Origin: Branchiostoma floridae
Taxonomy: Eukaryota > Chordata > Leptocardii > Amphioxiformes > Branchiostomatidae
Reading direction: 5' to 3'
DNA length: 64,000 nucleotides
NCBI RefSeq assembly: GCF_000003815.2
Contig: NC_049994.1
Span: forward strand, 11,877,376-11,941,375
Shown: positions 50,961 to 62,459 of the stretch, piece by piece
How the letters are laid out: each line of letters begins with the position of its first letter
Numbering within the stretch: position 1 is the stretch's first letter
Made by a program: the position numbers and the translations under genes
Notes under the pieces: generated by a model
What the model was told of the DNA's origin: nothing
Databases searched by the model: none
The model's input: only the letters and a program-made list of their open reading frames with translations

Positions 50961-51162
50961 ATTGAGTGTGCCCCAACCTTTAAAGATATCGGTATATAAT
51001 GTTACCTTTTATGGTTGTTCCAAGCCTTTGCACGCTGGTATATTACGTAACGATACTCTTTCTATCTGGCAATTATAAGACGACCGTGTGGGTTTTCCTG
51101 TGATCTTTTCATTTCTATATTCCATGTCATTCAGCCTGACTCCATGAAAGGACGGGGATTAT

Positions 51163-51444
51163 TTAGATTACGTCTTGCCCGAGGTGAATTTTCAGGTCCG
51201 ATAATAATTCGATACGTGGCTTTACGCGAAGAGAATCATTTCCGATGATGAATGATTTCAGGATTAGTTCAATCTTATCTTGTGACGTCAGAGTCTGGTA
51301 TTTCCATCCATCTTGGATCTGGTATCGATCTTGATGCTGTAACCGCTCTACTTCAAAGGTGCGATGTTCAATAGGTAACATCTGGAGCCACTGAATCATC
51401 GATATCATGGTTGTCACCAAAATCTTTAACCCAAGGCTTAGCAT
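51163..51444 (-). CDS. Hypothetical 93-residue frame, possible terminal exon
   Basis: This is an ATG-to-TAA frame without domain matches known to me. Composition is balanced and rich in charged and hydrophobic residues (RTFEVERLQHQDRYQ, LTSQDKIELILKSF), which looks more coding-like than neighbouring frames. A possible acceptor (CATCCATCAG) lies about 18 nt before the ATG, so it could be the last exon of a longer gene. A chance frame remains quite possible. Confidence 0.22.
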   Translation of the reverse strand: MLSLGLKILVTTMISMIQWLQMLPIEHRTFEVERLQHQDRYQIQDGWKYQTLTSQDKIELILKSFIIGNDSLRVKPRIELLSDLKIHLGQDVI

Positions 51445-51538
51445 TTCTGTTTTTGGCGCTGATGGATGTTAAGTGTCTTCAGAATTTCAACGATGCACAC
51501 ATACCTCTCGATGACTTTTAAATTACTAGTACTCTTTT

Positions 51539-51632
51539 CTTTTAACTTGGGAAACTTATCCTTCGCCAGGGGCCATGCTAATCTTCTCTGTATCGTTCCA
51601 AATTTAGTATATGTGATGTCGAAGCCAACACT
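51539..51632 (-). pseudogene. U6 snRNA-derived retropseudogene
   Basis: On the minus strand, about 50 bases in the middle match the highly conserved U6 core nearly base for base: CACATATACTAAA, TTGGAACGATACAGAG, AAGATTAGCATGGCCCCTG. The 5' stem-loop is altered (TGTTGGCTTCGACAT). After GGATAAG the 3' part of U6 is replaced by unrelated sequence ending TTAAAAG. The direct repeat TAGTACTCTTTT flanks it exactly, at 51527-51538 and 51633-51644, so it was inserted by target-primed reverse transcription. A functional U6 is unlikely given the missing 3' region. Confidence 0.88.
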
Positions 51633-51649
51633 TAGTACTCTTTTACTCT

Positions 51650-54600
51650 TTGATATAAATATATAACATCATTCCTGCAGTTATAAAGTGAATATAACAT
51701 CATACTATTTTTTTGATTTTTTTCAAAACCATGCCAACCATATAAGATACGTTACGTGACATTCTCTAGAAAGTTGTTGCTTCAATGATTTGATAAGTAA
51801 TTTTCTTTCAAATTTTAGAATATAGTCATGCTTGAACATTGGTATATGTGATTTCTAACGGTCGTTGTTTTTGTCAGTGGATAGAGAAATGGAAAAAGCC
51901 ATCCTCTTAGCTAGTATCTATGCATGCGAACTTTCTGTGTAACACTATTAACTCTTATTTGGCGTGCATTTCAATCGTAACTTTCACATCACAGTCATTG
52001 AAATATGAAGGACACCCATTTAACGAAGTTGAAAAGTTCTCTATGACCAACTAAAAACAACATGATAATGATGTTGGCGACCTTCACGCCCTTCACAACC
52101 ATTGAATGGCCTCTCATTAATGTACTCAGCAGGTATTCTATCAGCTTCGCTAACAACAGAGTGATATATGTTATGGCACTGATGGCGTTTTAAAAGACAG
52201 TAAAATGTTTGTTTATAGGTGAAGTAGCAAAGGGGTTCTGTTTCAAATACGTCAGAAAGAACGTTGTAATGGTCGACTTTCCTTACCCAGTATAAAATCC
52301 AACAACAGGGGGATAATAGTGTTGATGCCGTTAAGACAATAAAGGGTTTATAGGTTGAACAGCAAAGGGTTTCTGTTTGAAATACGTCAGCAAGAGCCTG
52401 GTACTGGTCAAGGTAACCTCGACTTTCCTCATCCATCATAAGGTCTCTCTTTAAATCAGATGAGTAGCTCTTTTTTCATATACATCAGCATCAACTTAAT
52501 TTACCAGCTTCAGTTTACCCAAAACCTCTTTGCAAGGAATAAGAGGTGTGTGTAGTACATATTCCATGTAGAATTTGTGACCAGCTAGCTACCCAGTTCT
52601 GCATTCAACCCAAGTTTTTCTCTCCTACCTTTCAAGACACGTCTGACCTCTGTGCATTACCAGTGCCTGATATGTTTTATCGCAAATGACACGTTCATTT
52701 AGTAATAGCTCTTTGGTATCTAACGGCCTCTTTCAATGGGCAGTCTCCAGTGGAGCCAAACAAGCAGGGCAATGTGTACGGATTAACCCTTGTCTGTACC
52801 GCTGTCTAAAGTATCATCTCAGAACTATAAAATGTGCATCTAGACTGAACTCGGCACGGCATAGAGCACTTTATAGGAGGTCAGTATGCCATTCACCCCA
52901 ATATGTAGAACACATATACTGTGTGATGTCCATTAACCCGGCAACAACCAAAACCATATACAACGGAAGACAGTTTTAAAGCTGGATTCTTTCCGTTGAG
53001 TCACCTTAGAACTGGACATGACATTGTTCAAGGGTATTCGCAAAGTTCTGTAGAAGCAATCTGCGCCTTGGGACACAAAACAATGAAATTCTTATGCTAC
53101 TTTGCCACACCTTTCCTTCCACGCCTTTAAAAGCATATATTTCAGGGATAGCTTCATATTATAGACGGGCTTACAGCTTACGTGTGTCTTATCATTTCTA
53201 GGCAGCTGTATTTACTCTAAAATATGTGATAGGTTTACGTTCCAGTAAAGTGCAAAAACCTTCAAGTTGATATTTGTCATTACTAATGATTTCGAATTTC
53301 TGCGTAGCCGCTTTTACTCGACATTTAAGTGAAAAATACAGCTATTTCCGCTGCAGTGCCAAGCAGCATATTCTGTTCTTTTCTCTATAAGATAGGAGGG
53401 CGATTCGTAACCGTGGGTTTTGAATGTCATTGTCTGGAAAGAACACAATAAGTCTCATAGTTAAATGGCAAAATATACCATTAGGTTCCATTTGCTGATA
53501 ATCTACCGCATCTATATGGCTCGCATTACGTTGGACATCACCGGCTTGTTTATGTACCATGCAATCAGTTAGTATAGCGCCTGACAAAGGTAGAATGTTG
53601 CTTATGAGGCAGTGTATTGTACGGCGTACGCTCAGACTAGGTCTCTCTGGAAAAATACACCCTCGGGATCGTAGATCATGGTCTTGGTAATCGTAATTGA
53701 AATTGTGCAAATTTCCAAAAACCTAATAATACCTTATAAAAGCAGTATGCCCGCCCGGGTATTCCGAAAGCTGTGCAAGCTTATGGTCCTTAGAATATGT
53801 ATAGTCATCCAAATTTATGATACAGATAGATAGTACTAAACGTTACTTCATTGATCTACGCCAGTGCAAATCCACCATAGACGCCATGAATGGTCCAATG
53901 TCCTTTGTACATTCACAACAGTTAGAACTTTTTAGACAACATTGCAGACGTCCCTCGCGATCTCCAAACAATACTTTGTGTTTTATTGCCTTTATGGTCG
54001 TATGTGTGCGTTTCATTCCAAACTCATGCTCATATCAACTTTTTGGCGAGGGAAAGCAATAAATGTTACATGTCGCCCACCTATGGACATCACTGGCGGG
54101 TGGTACAAGTTGCAGAATTGCACTTATCGCACATTTACAGCCAACTTAGAAATTGCTGGTGATACAACGTTACCATTACAAGTCCTTGGTAACACTTAAC
54201 GGTCAGCTTTGTGGATTTAATTCTATCAGTTATGCACATAACGATGTAAAACCTTGTATTACTGTACAATTATCAAACATGTGGGGTTGGTGTGGAAAGG
54301 TTTCTATCACATTCAGTCATTGGATATAGTCAAACCGAATGGCATATATTGGATTCCATCTGCTCCTCCTAGCCTCTTGTAGCCTATGTAGCCTAAATTA
54401 ATGCTGGTTTTGTAGATTCTAAAGACATGTATAGCCTATGGCCTAGTGTAGCCTAGTAGCCCATATTTGCTTCTCATTACTTAGATTTCGACCTCTGACC
54501 TCCCATAGAATGTTATTTACTTCCAAGCTTCTGTAGTATTTTATTTCGCATCTCTCTAATACTATACCGTTTTATGCAAATTTGTCTTGTACCGTTGTAA

Positions 54601-54890
54601 TTTTATGTTATTTGTAGACCTATGCAATCAGCTGTGCTGCCTATAGGTCTGTGTAATGTTCCGTTGCATTTTGAATAAATAAATAAATATTGGATGATAA
54701 GTAATAGAATCACCAACGGGAATATGTTATCTCATTTAGCTATACGAACTAGTTCGCACAATCTATTCTATAATACCCGTAATATAGTAGTAGTGTGTCC
54801 AATTTAAGTAAGCCAGGCCTACACAAAAATGAATGTATGCCAAAAAAGCAGTTACTCAAGCAACTGGATATGATTTTGGAAACGGTCAGA
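51650..54890. other. Intergenic; local duplication, no gene supported
   Basis: Two copies of a roughly 40-bp word set (AGCAAAGGGxTTCTGTTT, AAATACGTCAG) lie at 52218-52258 and 52352-52392 and stretch a 132-residue minus-strand frame. A TAGCCTATG-type short repeat lies at 54365-54465. The minus-strand frame at 53342-53710 shows no domain. Confidence 0.4.
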
Positions 54891-54892
54891 CG

Positions 54893-55082
54893 TTTCAACT
54901 GGAATCCACCAGTTTTCGTCACTGACACTGGAAAAATGTTAAAGTAGAAGTTTCAACTGGAATCCACCAATTTTCGTCAGTGACACTAAGGTGATCCGGA
55001 AGAAACAGGTCTTTTATACTCTAACTATGAATGAAGACAATTTCAGTGTCACTGACGAAAACTGGCGAATTCCAATTGAAAC
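54893..55082. repeat. Three-copy direct/inverted repeat
   Basis: The segment TTTCAACTGGAATCCACCA followed by TTTTCGTCA-TGACACT is present at 54893-54929 and 54951-54987 in direct order and at 55044-55081 inverted. It looks like the ends of a decayed transposon, but the boundaries and superfamily are uncertain. Confidence 0.7.
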
Positions 55083-55089
55083 TGTTGTC

Positions 55090-56277
55090 TTTTTCATACA
55101 ACAAAGTGTTTGTATATTGTATCTGTGATTGAAATATAATATTGAAAGTACCAGTGACTCGATGTATGGAAGTTTTACACTTTGAAGTATCTGTCAAATG
55201 TATTTGTAGGATTAATTCGGAAACATGAAAACAAAAATAAAAGATTGTAATAAGACTAATGATCCACAACAGAATTCGTTGTTTTAAAGATCGTCTTTGG
55301 AAACACAACAATCATTTTCTTGGGCCTTACCATAAGGGTAAAAACTCCCACGCATCCAACATGTTCATGCACAATGTACATAATATCCAACGCCCCCTTG
55401 ACATAATGAAGCGGCCCTACTCCGTATAAGAGTTGTCGAAGCTCCCGTGCAACATTGAGCCACCCGGCCCGACTCCATACAGCATGACGGACTACAAGGC
55501 TTACTCTACCGCAGCTGCGATGTAGAAGCACCTAAAATCCACTTCCTTCCTGCAGCTTACTAAAAGCTGCAACATACTTCCGTAAGTATTGTTTTATATT
55601 TCTAGCTTTTTAGACCGTTGTGACCAGTCGTGCATCTTCGTCATATGCTGATTTCCTGGTCTTCCCATTTGTTTTATCACGATAAAGGAGAAAGAATCCC
55701 TGTCATAAAGAATGGCAGCACATGTTTAAAAACGGAAAGTGCAGAAATGTAGAAATTACTGGGCGATTTTTAACTCGTCAGGTCTGTGCGTATATGGCAT
55801 AGTCCGACAGACGGATTACAGGTGGATTTTCCAATTTGAGAACGCGTCGTCACCCGCCTCTACAGCTGGACGATATGCATTAGTTGTATACGATAAAGTT
55901 TATCGTAGTAAAATTTCTTTCCAAAACCCATTCATGCATTCGTTCATTCATTCTCTCATTTATGATCACCAAGGATTGAAAGAATGGGAAGTTGCTAAGG
56001 TCCTGTGGGCCGGCTATAGCAGAGCTTCCCTAACGGCGCAGAAACAGGATCATGTTATCTCTGCTGTTTGAAATGTACTGTGTCGCTTCAGTAACGTGTA
56101 CAGAGCGCTCCCAATTACTTACTTTACTTATCTTCTTCATCCCATGTGATAAGTTCCCTCCAGGGGGGGCAGGAGGGGTCCGCGCAAAGCGTAACGGGTA
56201 ATTAGGCCCAGCGGTTCATTCGAACTGTGACCATTGCAGAGGACGGACGTCCCCGGAGCTTCGTAAACAAGCCAAAA
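55090..56277. other. Intergenic, possible promoter side of the next gene
   Basis: No supported exon. GC content rises from about 56160 to 56280, just before the ATG of the candidate gene that follows. A G-run with AGGAGG words lies at 56162-56178. Confidence 0.35.
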
Positions 56278-57112
56278 ATGGCTGCCTCCGGAGGATATCG
56301 TGTTCTTCTAGTGCTGTTTCAGGCCACCAACAGCCATTTTCCGGTCATCTTCGTGTCCCCACAAAACACAAGGTATGTGTAGACTTTGTTAACAGTGTAA
56401 TTCATTTGCAATGGGTAACGTTACATTAACGGCAGTACCCCGACGGAAATAAAAGAGCCACCGCGCGCTCCCAAACCAACAGTGGTCGGAAGCTACATGA
56501 CATACTGCAGATGATATGGGGAATCCTACTACAAGCAACTACTGTTAGGTGCACATGTGTGGGGGGCGTAACGATATACTGTAGTTCTTTTCGTTGCAAC
56601 TAGTATGTGTCGGTGAATGTGCATAAATTTTTCGCTCGGCACTCGGCAGCTAAGCATAAATTTTTCGCTCGGCACTCGGCAGCTAAGGGGGAGGGGGGGC
56701 GATATATATCCCGGGTCAGACGTGTGGGTTGTTGTTCAATTTTGTATCGGCACACGAACATAGAAAGTGCTCATAGTACAGTTCGAAATTACGATAAGAA
56801 TTCGTAACTACAGTTGTGTAATTTTGTGCGATTGTGTCACTATTGTGGATATCAGTTCGAGTAGTTCACGTTGTCATTTGAATTGAATATAATATAAACT
56901 TACCTTGAAACCAGCTGCACATGGAATGCCCATTTTAAAACCGTTTTTGTTTTATGATCCACAGAATGTACATTACTTCTACCAGTCCTTGCTTCATCTA
57001 CAGAGTTATTAGTATCACCAAAGATGCTGTTGAAGTCTCATGTTTGCTACACAAGGGTAAATGGCATGCATTGTATTTGTCAAAGAATTATTTTTTTAAG
57101 CAATCAACATAG
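56278..57112 (+). CDS. Candidate two-exon small protein (80 residues), unrecognised
   Basis: Exon 1 is 56278-56372: ATG in a good context (CCAAAAATGGCT), coding MAASGGYRVLLVLFQATN and onward, with donor AG|GTATGT. Exon 2 is 56965-57112 after acceptor TTATGATCCACAG; it joins in phase (AG|A) and runs 48 codons, through ITSTSPCFIYRVISITKD and LLHKGKWHALYL, to TAG. Residues 8-26 are fairly hydrophobic and could be a signal or anchor. The start lies at the edge of a GC-rich block, and a long AT-rich stretch with AATAAA at 58234-58239 follows, as for a 3' UTR. I recognise no family. Alternatively the second exon ends at the donor G|GTAAAT near 57056 and the gene continues, or this is non-coding. 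Confidence 0.35.
56621..56686. repeat. Perfect 33-bp tandem duplication
   Basis: GCATAAATTTTTCGCTCGGC and the next 13 bases are present twice in a row (56621 and 56654), inside the intron of the candidate gene. Confidence 0.95.
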
Positions 57113-58240
57113 ATGTGAACATCAAGAGTTTATTTCATCACATACATTCACTGAATAAGTCTTTCTGAAATAACTGATAAAACAGATACATGTATGTTAC
57201 TTGGCCCTGCTGGGCATGAGCAAACCTATCTAAGCATGTGCTTACTTCATACTTGGTGGTACATGTATATCCTTTATTACATTGTACTTTTTGTAGACAA
57301 ATATGTTGTGTGCATGTTACCAAAGACTGCTGAAACAATTTAGGATTTTTCGGGTTGACTGAATTGACAGTGAAGGAGGATTAATCCACTGTATTATGTA
57401 CCATTTGATGTAATGTTGCACAGCACTCAGTCTCTGCATTGAAGATTACCTGTATTTTATTTGTTGTTGTCTTGTATCTATGCAGAACCGAGTAGATGGT
57501 GTCATTGCTTGGAAATGAATATGTATAATAGTCTTTAATGTCCACATGTTGCCCTTAGGTTCTAATACTCATTCCAAGCATAGATATTAAATACACGAAT
57601 GAACAATTGTCCAGTATTGTACTTACCTGTGTGATTTGCCCTGAAGTAAGTTGTGATCATGTGTGTGTTCTATGAACTTTGGTATAGTCAAGTCAGGTTA
57701 TTATACGCTTCTTCAAGGATTGTTGTGTAGAGGTTCTAATGGACTTTGGCTGTACAGAATGTAGCTTCAGGAAGACTGTAGCTGTAGATTGCATACAGAT
57801 CATATGTATATTTTGTCTATTGTTCACATTCATCGAGTGATACAGGTTTGCCAAAAGTCCATTTCTTACAACAGTTCACCATTATGTATTCCTGTATGCC
57901 TTGATCACATTGTGAAATAGACAGCAGTTTTGTGATGGGAGTATATAGCTTGTAGTGCAGTATCGGCTAAAGATGACATGTAGAGTGGATTGTAGTTTGC
58001 GCTTCTGCGCAGAATCCTGCTTTACCTTTTAACTTTGTGCAAAGAGCCAATTATAACATCTATGAAAGAAGATGATGGAAAAAATTTCATGTATCTTTAA
58101 CGTTTAGTTATATTTGTTGACAGCGAGTGTTGGACGCATGAAGTTGCAAGAAATATGTATTTGAAATACTAATAGTCAACATATCTTATGTTATAAGCTA
58201 CAACACTTTTTGTCTTGTGTGATATTCAATGATAATAAAA
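57113..58240 (+). other. AT-rich stretch, possible 3' UTR of the preceding candidate
   Basis: There are no open frames above 66 residues and little repeat content. An AATAAA signal is at 58234-58239. It would fit a long 3' untranslated region if the preceding candidate gene is real. Confidence 0.25.
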
Positions 58241-59640
58241 ACTTGAATATAAGAAGAAATTGGAGTTGGAGAAATTCTTTTCAACAAGAGAATGACTTTG
58301 CCTAACCCTAAGATTGTAGAATATAAATTTGTATAACTTGCATTTGAAATACTGGGAGTCAACATATTATAACTTATGACCACTGGAAATGGTAAAATGC
58401 TAAACTATAGGAGTGGGAACATTACTAGTAGATATCTGGGACACAGCAGTGAACTGTCATGTTTACACTAGGACACATATGAAACTTACATTCACAAGTA
58501 CAAATGGAGCTAAATCTATTATAACCCAGCATTGCAGAATTTGTTTCAGACATTTCCTAGTGTCATGAAAGTATCTGAATCCAATCCCAGGGTCTGCATT
58601 GAAACCTCCACTCTCTGACTCCTACAGTTACTGCACTGCTCGGTTGTTGACATCAAACTAAGTCAGGAAGAAGAATCATGTTTTGTTAGGTAAAGCACAC
58701 AAAAAATTGACAAATAAATGCAAGTGGATTGATGTAACTTATAATGTAACTACACAAAATTTATGCATGTGGTTGTCCACTCCCATTTACAAGTACATGT
58801 ACTGTCATGCAATGGAATGTTGCATTCCATCTGGAACAGTGACAGAGCCAATGTATTCCAAGAAGCAATAGTCTTTGTTGTTTACAACGCTATCTGAATT
58901 TTTCACACAAGTTTTCTCGGAAGGAAACTGGCGACTACGATAGGTACAATTTTTGAGCCCCCCTCCCCATTTTGCCGCGATGTAAAATCTTGTATTTTCT
59001 GCCGGTTTTATTCACAATTATGATAAAGCCTAAAATCCCCATGATACCCAATTTGGTTCCAGTCGGATTTTGATATTTTTGTGTTACCATAGAATCGATC
59101 AATAAGGAAGGAATCCCCGAAACCTTCGTACATGAAAACAAATTATAACACATTGCTTCGTAACCCGGCCGCCATCTTGGATTTCACGGCGGGCCCCGCT
59201 TGCCTCGCCGAGTTTGACCGCTTCTAGTGGCTTAACTATTGGTGGTTCAATTTGAGTTTTGAGAAGTTAAAGACACGGACTTTACGCTGAGATAAAAAAT
59301 TTGCAATGAACCACGCTGTAAAATTGAAAACTAGACCCCTGAAAACTACGTAAAATGGGCAAACTCCAAGGGCCTGCTATAAGCATGCAGAGGGTCGCAA
59401 ACATTTCGACGAGAAAATCGGCAAGTTAACACGTACCTGGTCACAAGAATCTCTCTCCAACGATGAAGACATATCTCTGTAACAGTTTGGTAGAACTCTG
59501 GTCTTTCAAAACAAGACCAATTGTGAGAAAATACACAAAACTGAGGAGTAACAAATAACGCGCCTTACGGAGCATTTACAAAGTACCAGCCACCTGATTG
59601 GATAAGCCCGTCCCCGGAGGGTTCTCGAGGGTTCACGTGA
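58241..59640. other. Intergenic; possible YY1-type promoter at about 59155-59235
   Basis: The minus strand contains CCAAGATGGCGGCCGGG at about 59182-59166 within a CpG-rich stretch. This is the YY1 motif that in many animal genes overlaps the start codon. The frame it opens (MAAGLRSNVL, then stop) is only ten residues and would need a donor almost immediately. I found no matching second exon. Confidence 0.25.
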
Positions 59641-59647
59641 TACCCCC

Positions 59648-59892
59648 CCAGCTCCTCCTGGTTCCCTCCACTGGGGTCTGTTCTGTGCTAGGGGCTAATC
59701 AGCATCCCAGGGGATCCCAATAGCCGCTAGGTCTTTAGCCACAGTACGTCTCCATGTAGTTTTTGGACGTACCCGTTTTCTCTTCCCCTCAGGGGCCCAA
59801 TGTAGAGCAACTTTGGGAATACGGTCATCTGACATCCGCAGAACATGGCCCAACCATTTCAGTCTTCTGATGGCAATTTCAGCGCTCCCAAT
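59648..59892 (-). pseudogene. Non-LTR retrotransposon reverse-transcriptase relic (C-terminal end)
   Basis: The minus strand encodes a stretch including RRLKWLGHVLRMSDDRIPK, ALHWAPEGKRKRVRPKTTW and RRTVAKDLAAIGIPW, the conserved C-terminal tail of endonuclease/reverse transcriptase proteins of non-LTR elements. A TAG stop interrupts it after PWDAD, and homologous-looking residues (PLAQNRPQWRE) continue beyond. Only this tail remains; the catalytic domain is absent from the window. It is a dead fragment of a LINE. Confidence 0.85.
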
Positions 59893-59899
59893 GGATGCA

Positions 59900-61010
59900 A
59901 TTATTTTAAGGTTTCAGAGAATGTTTCCTTATCTATCATGATCACCTTCTCGCGTCCATGTGGTGACGTACAATGAGAACCAGACTGGTGCCGATCGGGC
60001 CCTATTGGCTCATCATTCAACGTTAATAGCGTAGAAATAGTATTTTTAAGCCAATCTAGTAAAGATATGTCTCTCTCCGTTTAGCTTTCCTTCGTTCTTA
60101 TCGCCAGTAAGTCTGTCCACACAAATGCCAAAATGAAGGTTGAACATTGCAAGGTAATACTTTAAATGTGGTACATGTATTGGCGATAAGAAATTGGGCA
60201 AATGATTTATATTTATATCTATGGTTTGTTGACATGATAAACGACACAAAATATTTTTCTGGAGATTTTTTTCTCACTCTGTCAAATTTTTGTTTTCTCT
60301 CTCTCTCATTATTTCATGTAACTAATTGCATCACACAACTATTGATAATATTTTGTAGCTCTAAAGGTAGATGTGACTTGTACGTACTAGTAAGATGTAG
60401 TATTGTTGCTTGATAGTTGCTCCCATGAATTGTACCGTGTAACATTGTGGAGAAATGAACCTTATTCATTCATACAATTCTGTTTCTATACTACACGAAT
60501 GAGGCATTGTGGTAAGAATTATCGTGTCTAGCTTTATCACAGCTATCAGTATCGACGGATAGAAAATAGTGATAAATGACAGATACATGTATATTGTATA
60601 GAGTTGGACTTACCTCTAAAGCCGATACGTCCGAAAGTTTGTAATGTCACATGTCTCTATGCAAAGCCGGTGATCGCAACCTGAACACAGTCCGTTCAAT
60701 ACATATGTGAGGGTCAATCAGAAAGTAGGCTTTAGTTGAGCTTTCTATCAAAGCATCGCATCTATCTTTACTTCTACCTGGGTATTTTCCACCAATAGTA
60801 GCAAAAGCTCTTTGTAAACTATTCATTCGGCCAAGGGATGAGGGTGATAAACGGGATTCGATTCAACATTTGATTTATAGCAAGGTTCAGTGGGTACGTA
60901 GTATTCAAAGTTTGGCATTTCCAACAACCCACGCCCATCACTGGTTATAGGACGGCATTTGTGCGTGATTTTCTCTCTCCACTCCTATAGGTCATGTATA
61001 TTATAGGGCC
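59900..61010. other. Intergenic; holds one copy of a 200-bp duplication
   Basis: The segment 60463-60672 is repeated near the window end (63830-64000) and is listed separately. A CTCTCT stretch lies near 60297-60306. No gene is supported. Confidence 0.4.
60463..60672. repeat. Dispersed 200-bp duplication, copy 1
   Basis: It aligns with 63830-64000 through TTATTCATTCATAC, CTGTTTCTATACT, CATTGTGGTAAGAA, TATTGTATAGAGT and CTCTATGC-AAGCC. On the minus strand a good donor, TTTAGAG|GTAAGT, lies at about 60619; copy 2 has TTAGAG|GTCAGT at the same place. The unit could include a duplicated exon of a minus-strand gene. Confidence 0.75.
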
Positions 61011-61011
61011 T

Positions 61012-61590
61012 TCACACTGAAATCGAATCAGCATTAACCAAGCAGAACCAGCCGTAATGAATTATTTGCAAATTCGTGCCACATTCGGTGCCATTCCGAG
61101 TGGGTATTCCAAATGGGCCTTAAATCCCTTAAAGGAATGAGCCAGAATGCCGTCAGAATGAAAATCCCTTTCTATTCCTGTGTATTCGTAGTGTATTTTA
61201 GACATTCTCACTGCATTCGAGATATTCTTTCGGCCTCATTCTGACACGATTCGAGATGGCTTGCCGTTTCCGTTCTCCATCGAATGAGATAAGAATGTTT
61301 CGAATAATGTTGGAATGCCGCAGAATGCGGTCAGACTGCAGTTAGAATAGTTAGAATACACTTAGAATCCACTATGAATGCCATTTGATATTTCTCCACT
61401 TCGAATGCACCTCGACAGTTTTTGACATGTCAAAAACTTTCGAGCCAGCCAGAAGAACGGGGGCGAATATCTGGAATGCAGTAAGAATGTTTAGAATACA
61501 GTACGAATTGCCAAGAATTGCCACGAATAGAAAAAAAAAATTATTCCGACGGCATTCCGGCTCATTCGCGCTCTCGTGTGAAGGGGGCTT
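61012..61590. mobile_element. DNA transposon relic, GGGCCTTCACAC ends
   Basis: The left end GGGCCTTCACACTGAAATCG and right end TCGTGTGAAGGGGGCTTTA form an imperfect inverted repeat. The interior is unusually rich in GAATGC, GAATAC and ATTCGA words arranged as nested palindromes (CATTCGAGATATTC, GACACGATTCGAGATGGC). There is no transposase. The target duplication is unclear. Confidence 0.55.
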
Positions 61591-61594
61591 TAGG

Positions 61595-62260
61595 CTTGTT
61601 TGATACGTTGAACATTCCCTATAAAGTACTACCCCAATACGTGTATTCGTGTATTAATCGTTTTCGTACATTTAGTCAAAGCTTCAAACATGTGCAGACG
61701 GTCTTCATAACCCTATCATTATTTTAACTCCGGAAAGGGAAGCATTGAACAGTTTCTTCTGGCCCTTCCAAGATGCAAGCGTTTAGTAGGCTTGAATTGT
61801 AATTTATTTCCCTATCTAAAAGCTTGAATTTTGAAAACTATGGGAGAGTATATCTGTTGACAGCAGTGATTTTGACCCTGCTCCCGTGATTTTGCCGCCC
61901 GGGTAATGAAAACTCCAATCATTTTTTTTAATAAAACCTGACCTTGCCTGTCTTGAAAATATTGTTATTCTATTGACCATTACAATGCCATCTCTAGCTG
62001 TCCTGGAGGAAATGAAACCTTCATAAATAAGGCGCGGCCATAATCTCGAAGATTTATGAATGTGATAGAGCATGCCTTATATTTCGTTTCCTGCCATACG
62101 GCAACTGATAAAAGTTTTAATACATATATATTAGCTAAACACACACACACATGCAAACGTGTTGGTATGGATTTTGGCATATTGCTCCGCCATTCTTGCA
62201 AGTTTTATAATGATATATATGTGTACCGTCAAAACTTTTCAGACACAGAATTCCATCAAT
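61595..62260. other. Intergenic, nothing recognised
   Basis: A short (CA)n run lies at 62138-62150. I see no gene or repeat otherwise. Confidence 0.5.
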
Positions 62261-62273
62261 GTAACGATAGCAC

Positions 62274-62455
62274 CGGTAATCTCCAAGCAGATATTGCAGT
62301 CGTTAAGACAGTAACATAAGCTGGGGAAGGAGTTTAGCTGGCAGATGTGTTTTATTCTACCGCGGCAGAATCAGACTCCTCGGCCAGCTAAACTCCTTCC
62401 CCAGCTTATGTTACTGTCTTAAACTACCGCAAGATCTGCTTGGAGATTGAGTACC
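62274..62455. mobile_element. Foldback element with about 70-bp arms
   Basis: The left arm includes TCTCCAAGCAGAT and TAAGACAGTAACATAAGCTG, then GGGGAAGGAGTTTAGCTGGC. The right arm is its complement in reverse order, ending ATCTGCTTGGAGATTGAGTACC. The roughly 40-bp core contains CTACCGCGGCAG. The arms are nearly perfect, so the insertion is young or maintained. The flanking duplication is not obvious. Confidence 0.8.
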
Positions 62456-62459
62456 GGGC

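Noticed and set aside
51539-51632. Functional U6 snRNA gene
   Set aside because: The 3' region of U6 is missing and a target-site duplication flanks the sequence, as for a retropseudogene.
52041-52439. 132-codon minus-strand frame
   Set aside because: Length is explained by a local imperfect duplication; no domain or splice support.
53342-53710. 122-codon minus-strand frame
   Set aside because: No domain match and no convincing start or neighbouring exon; kept only as a note.
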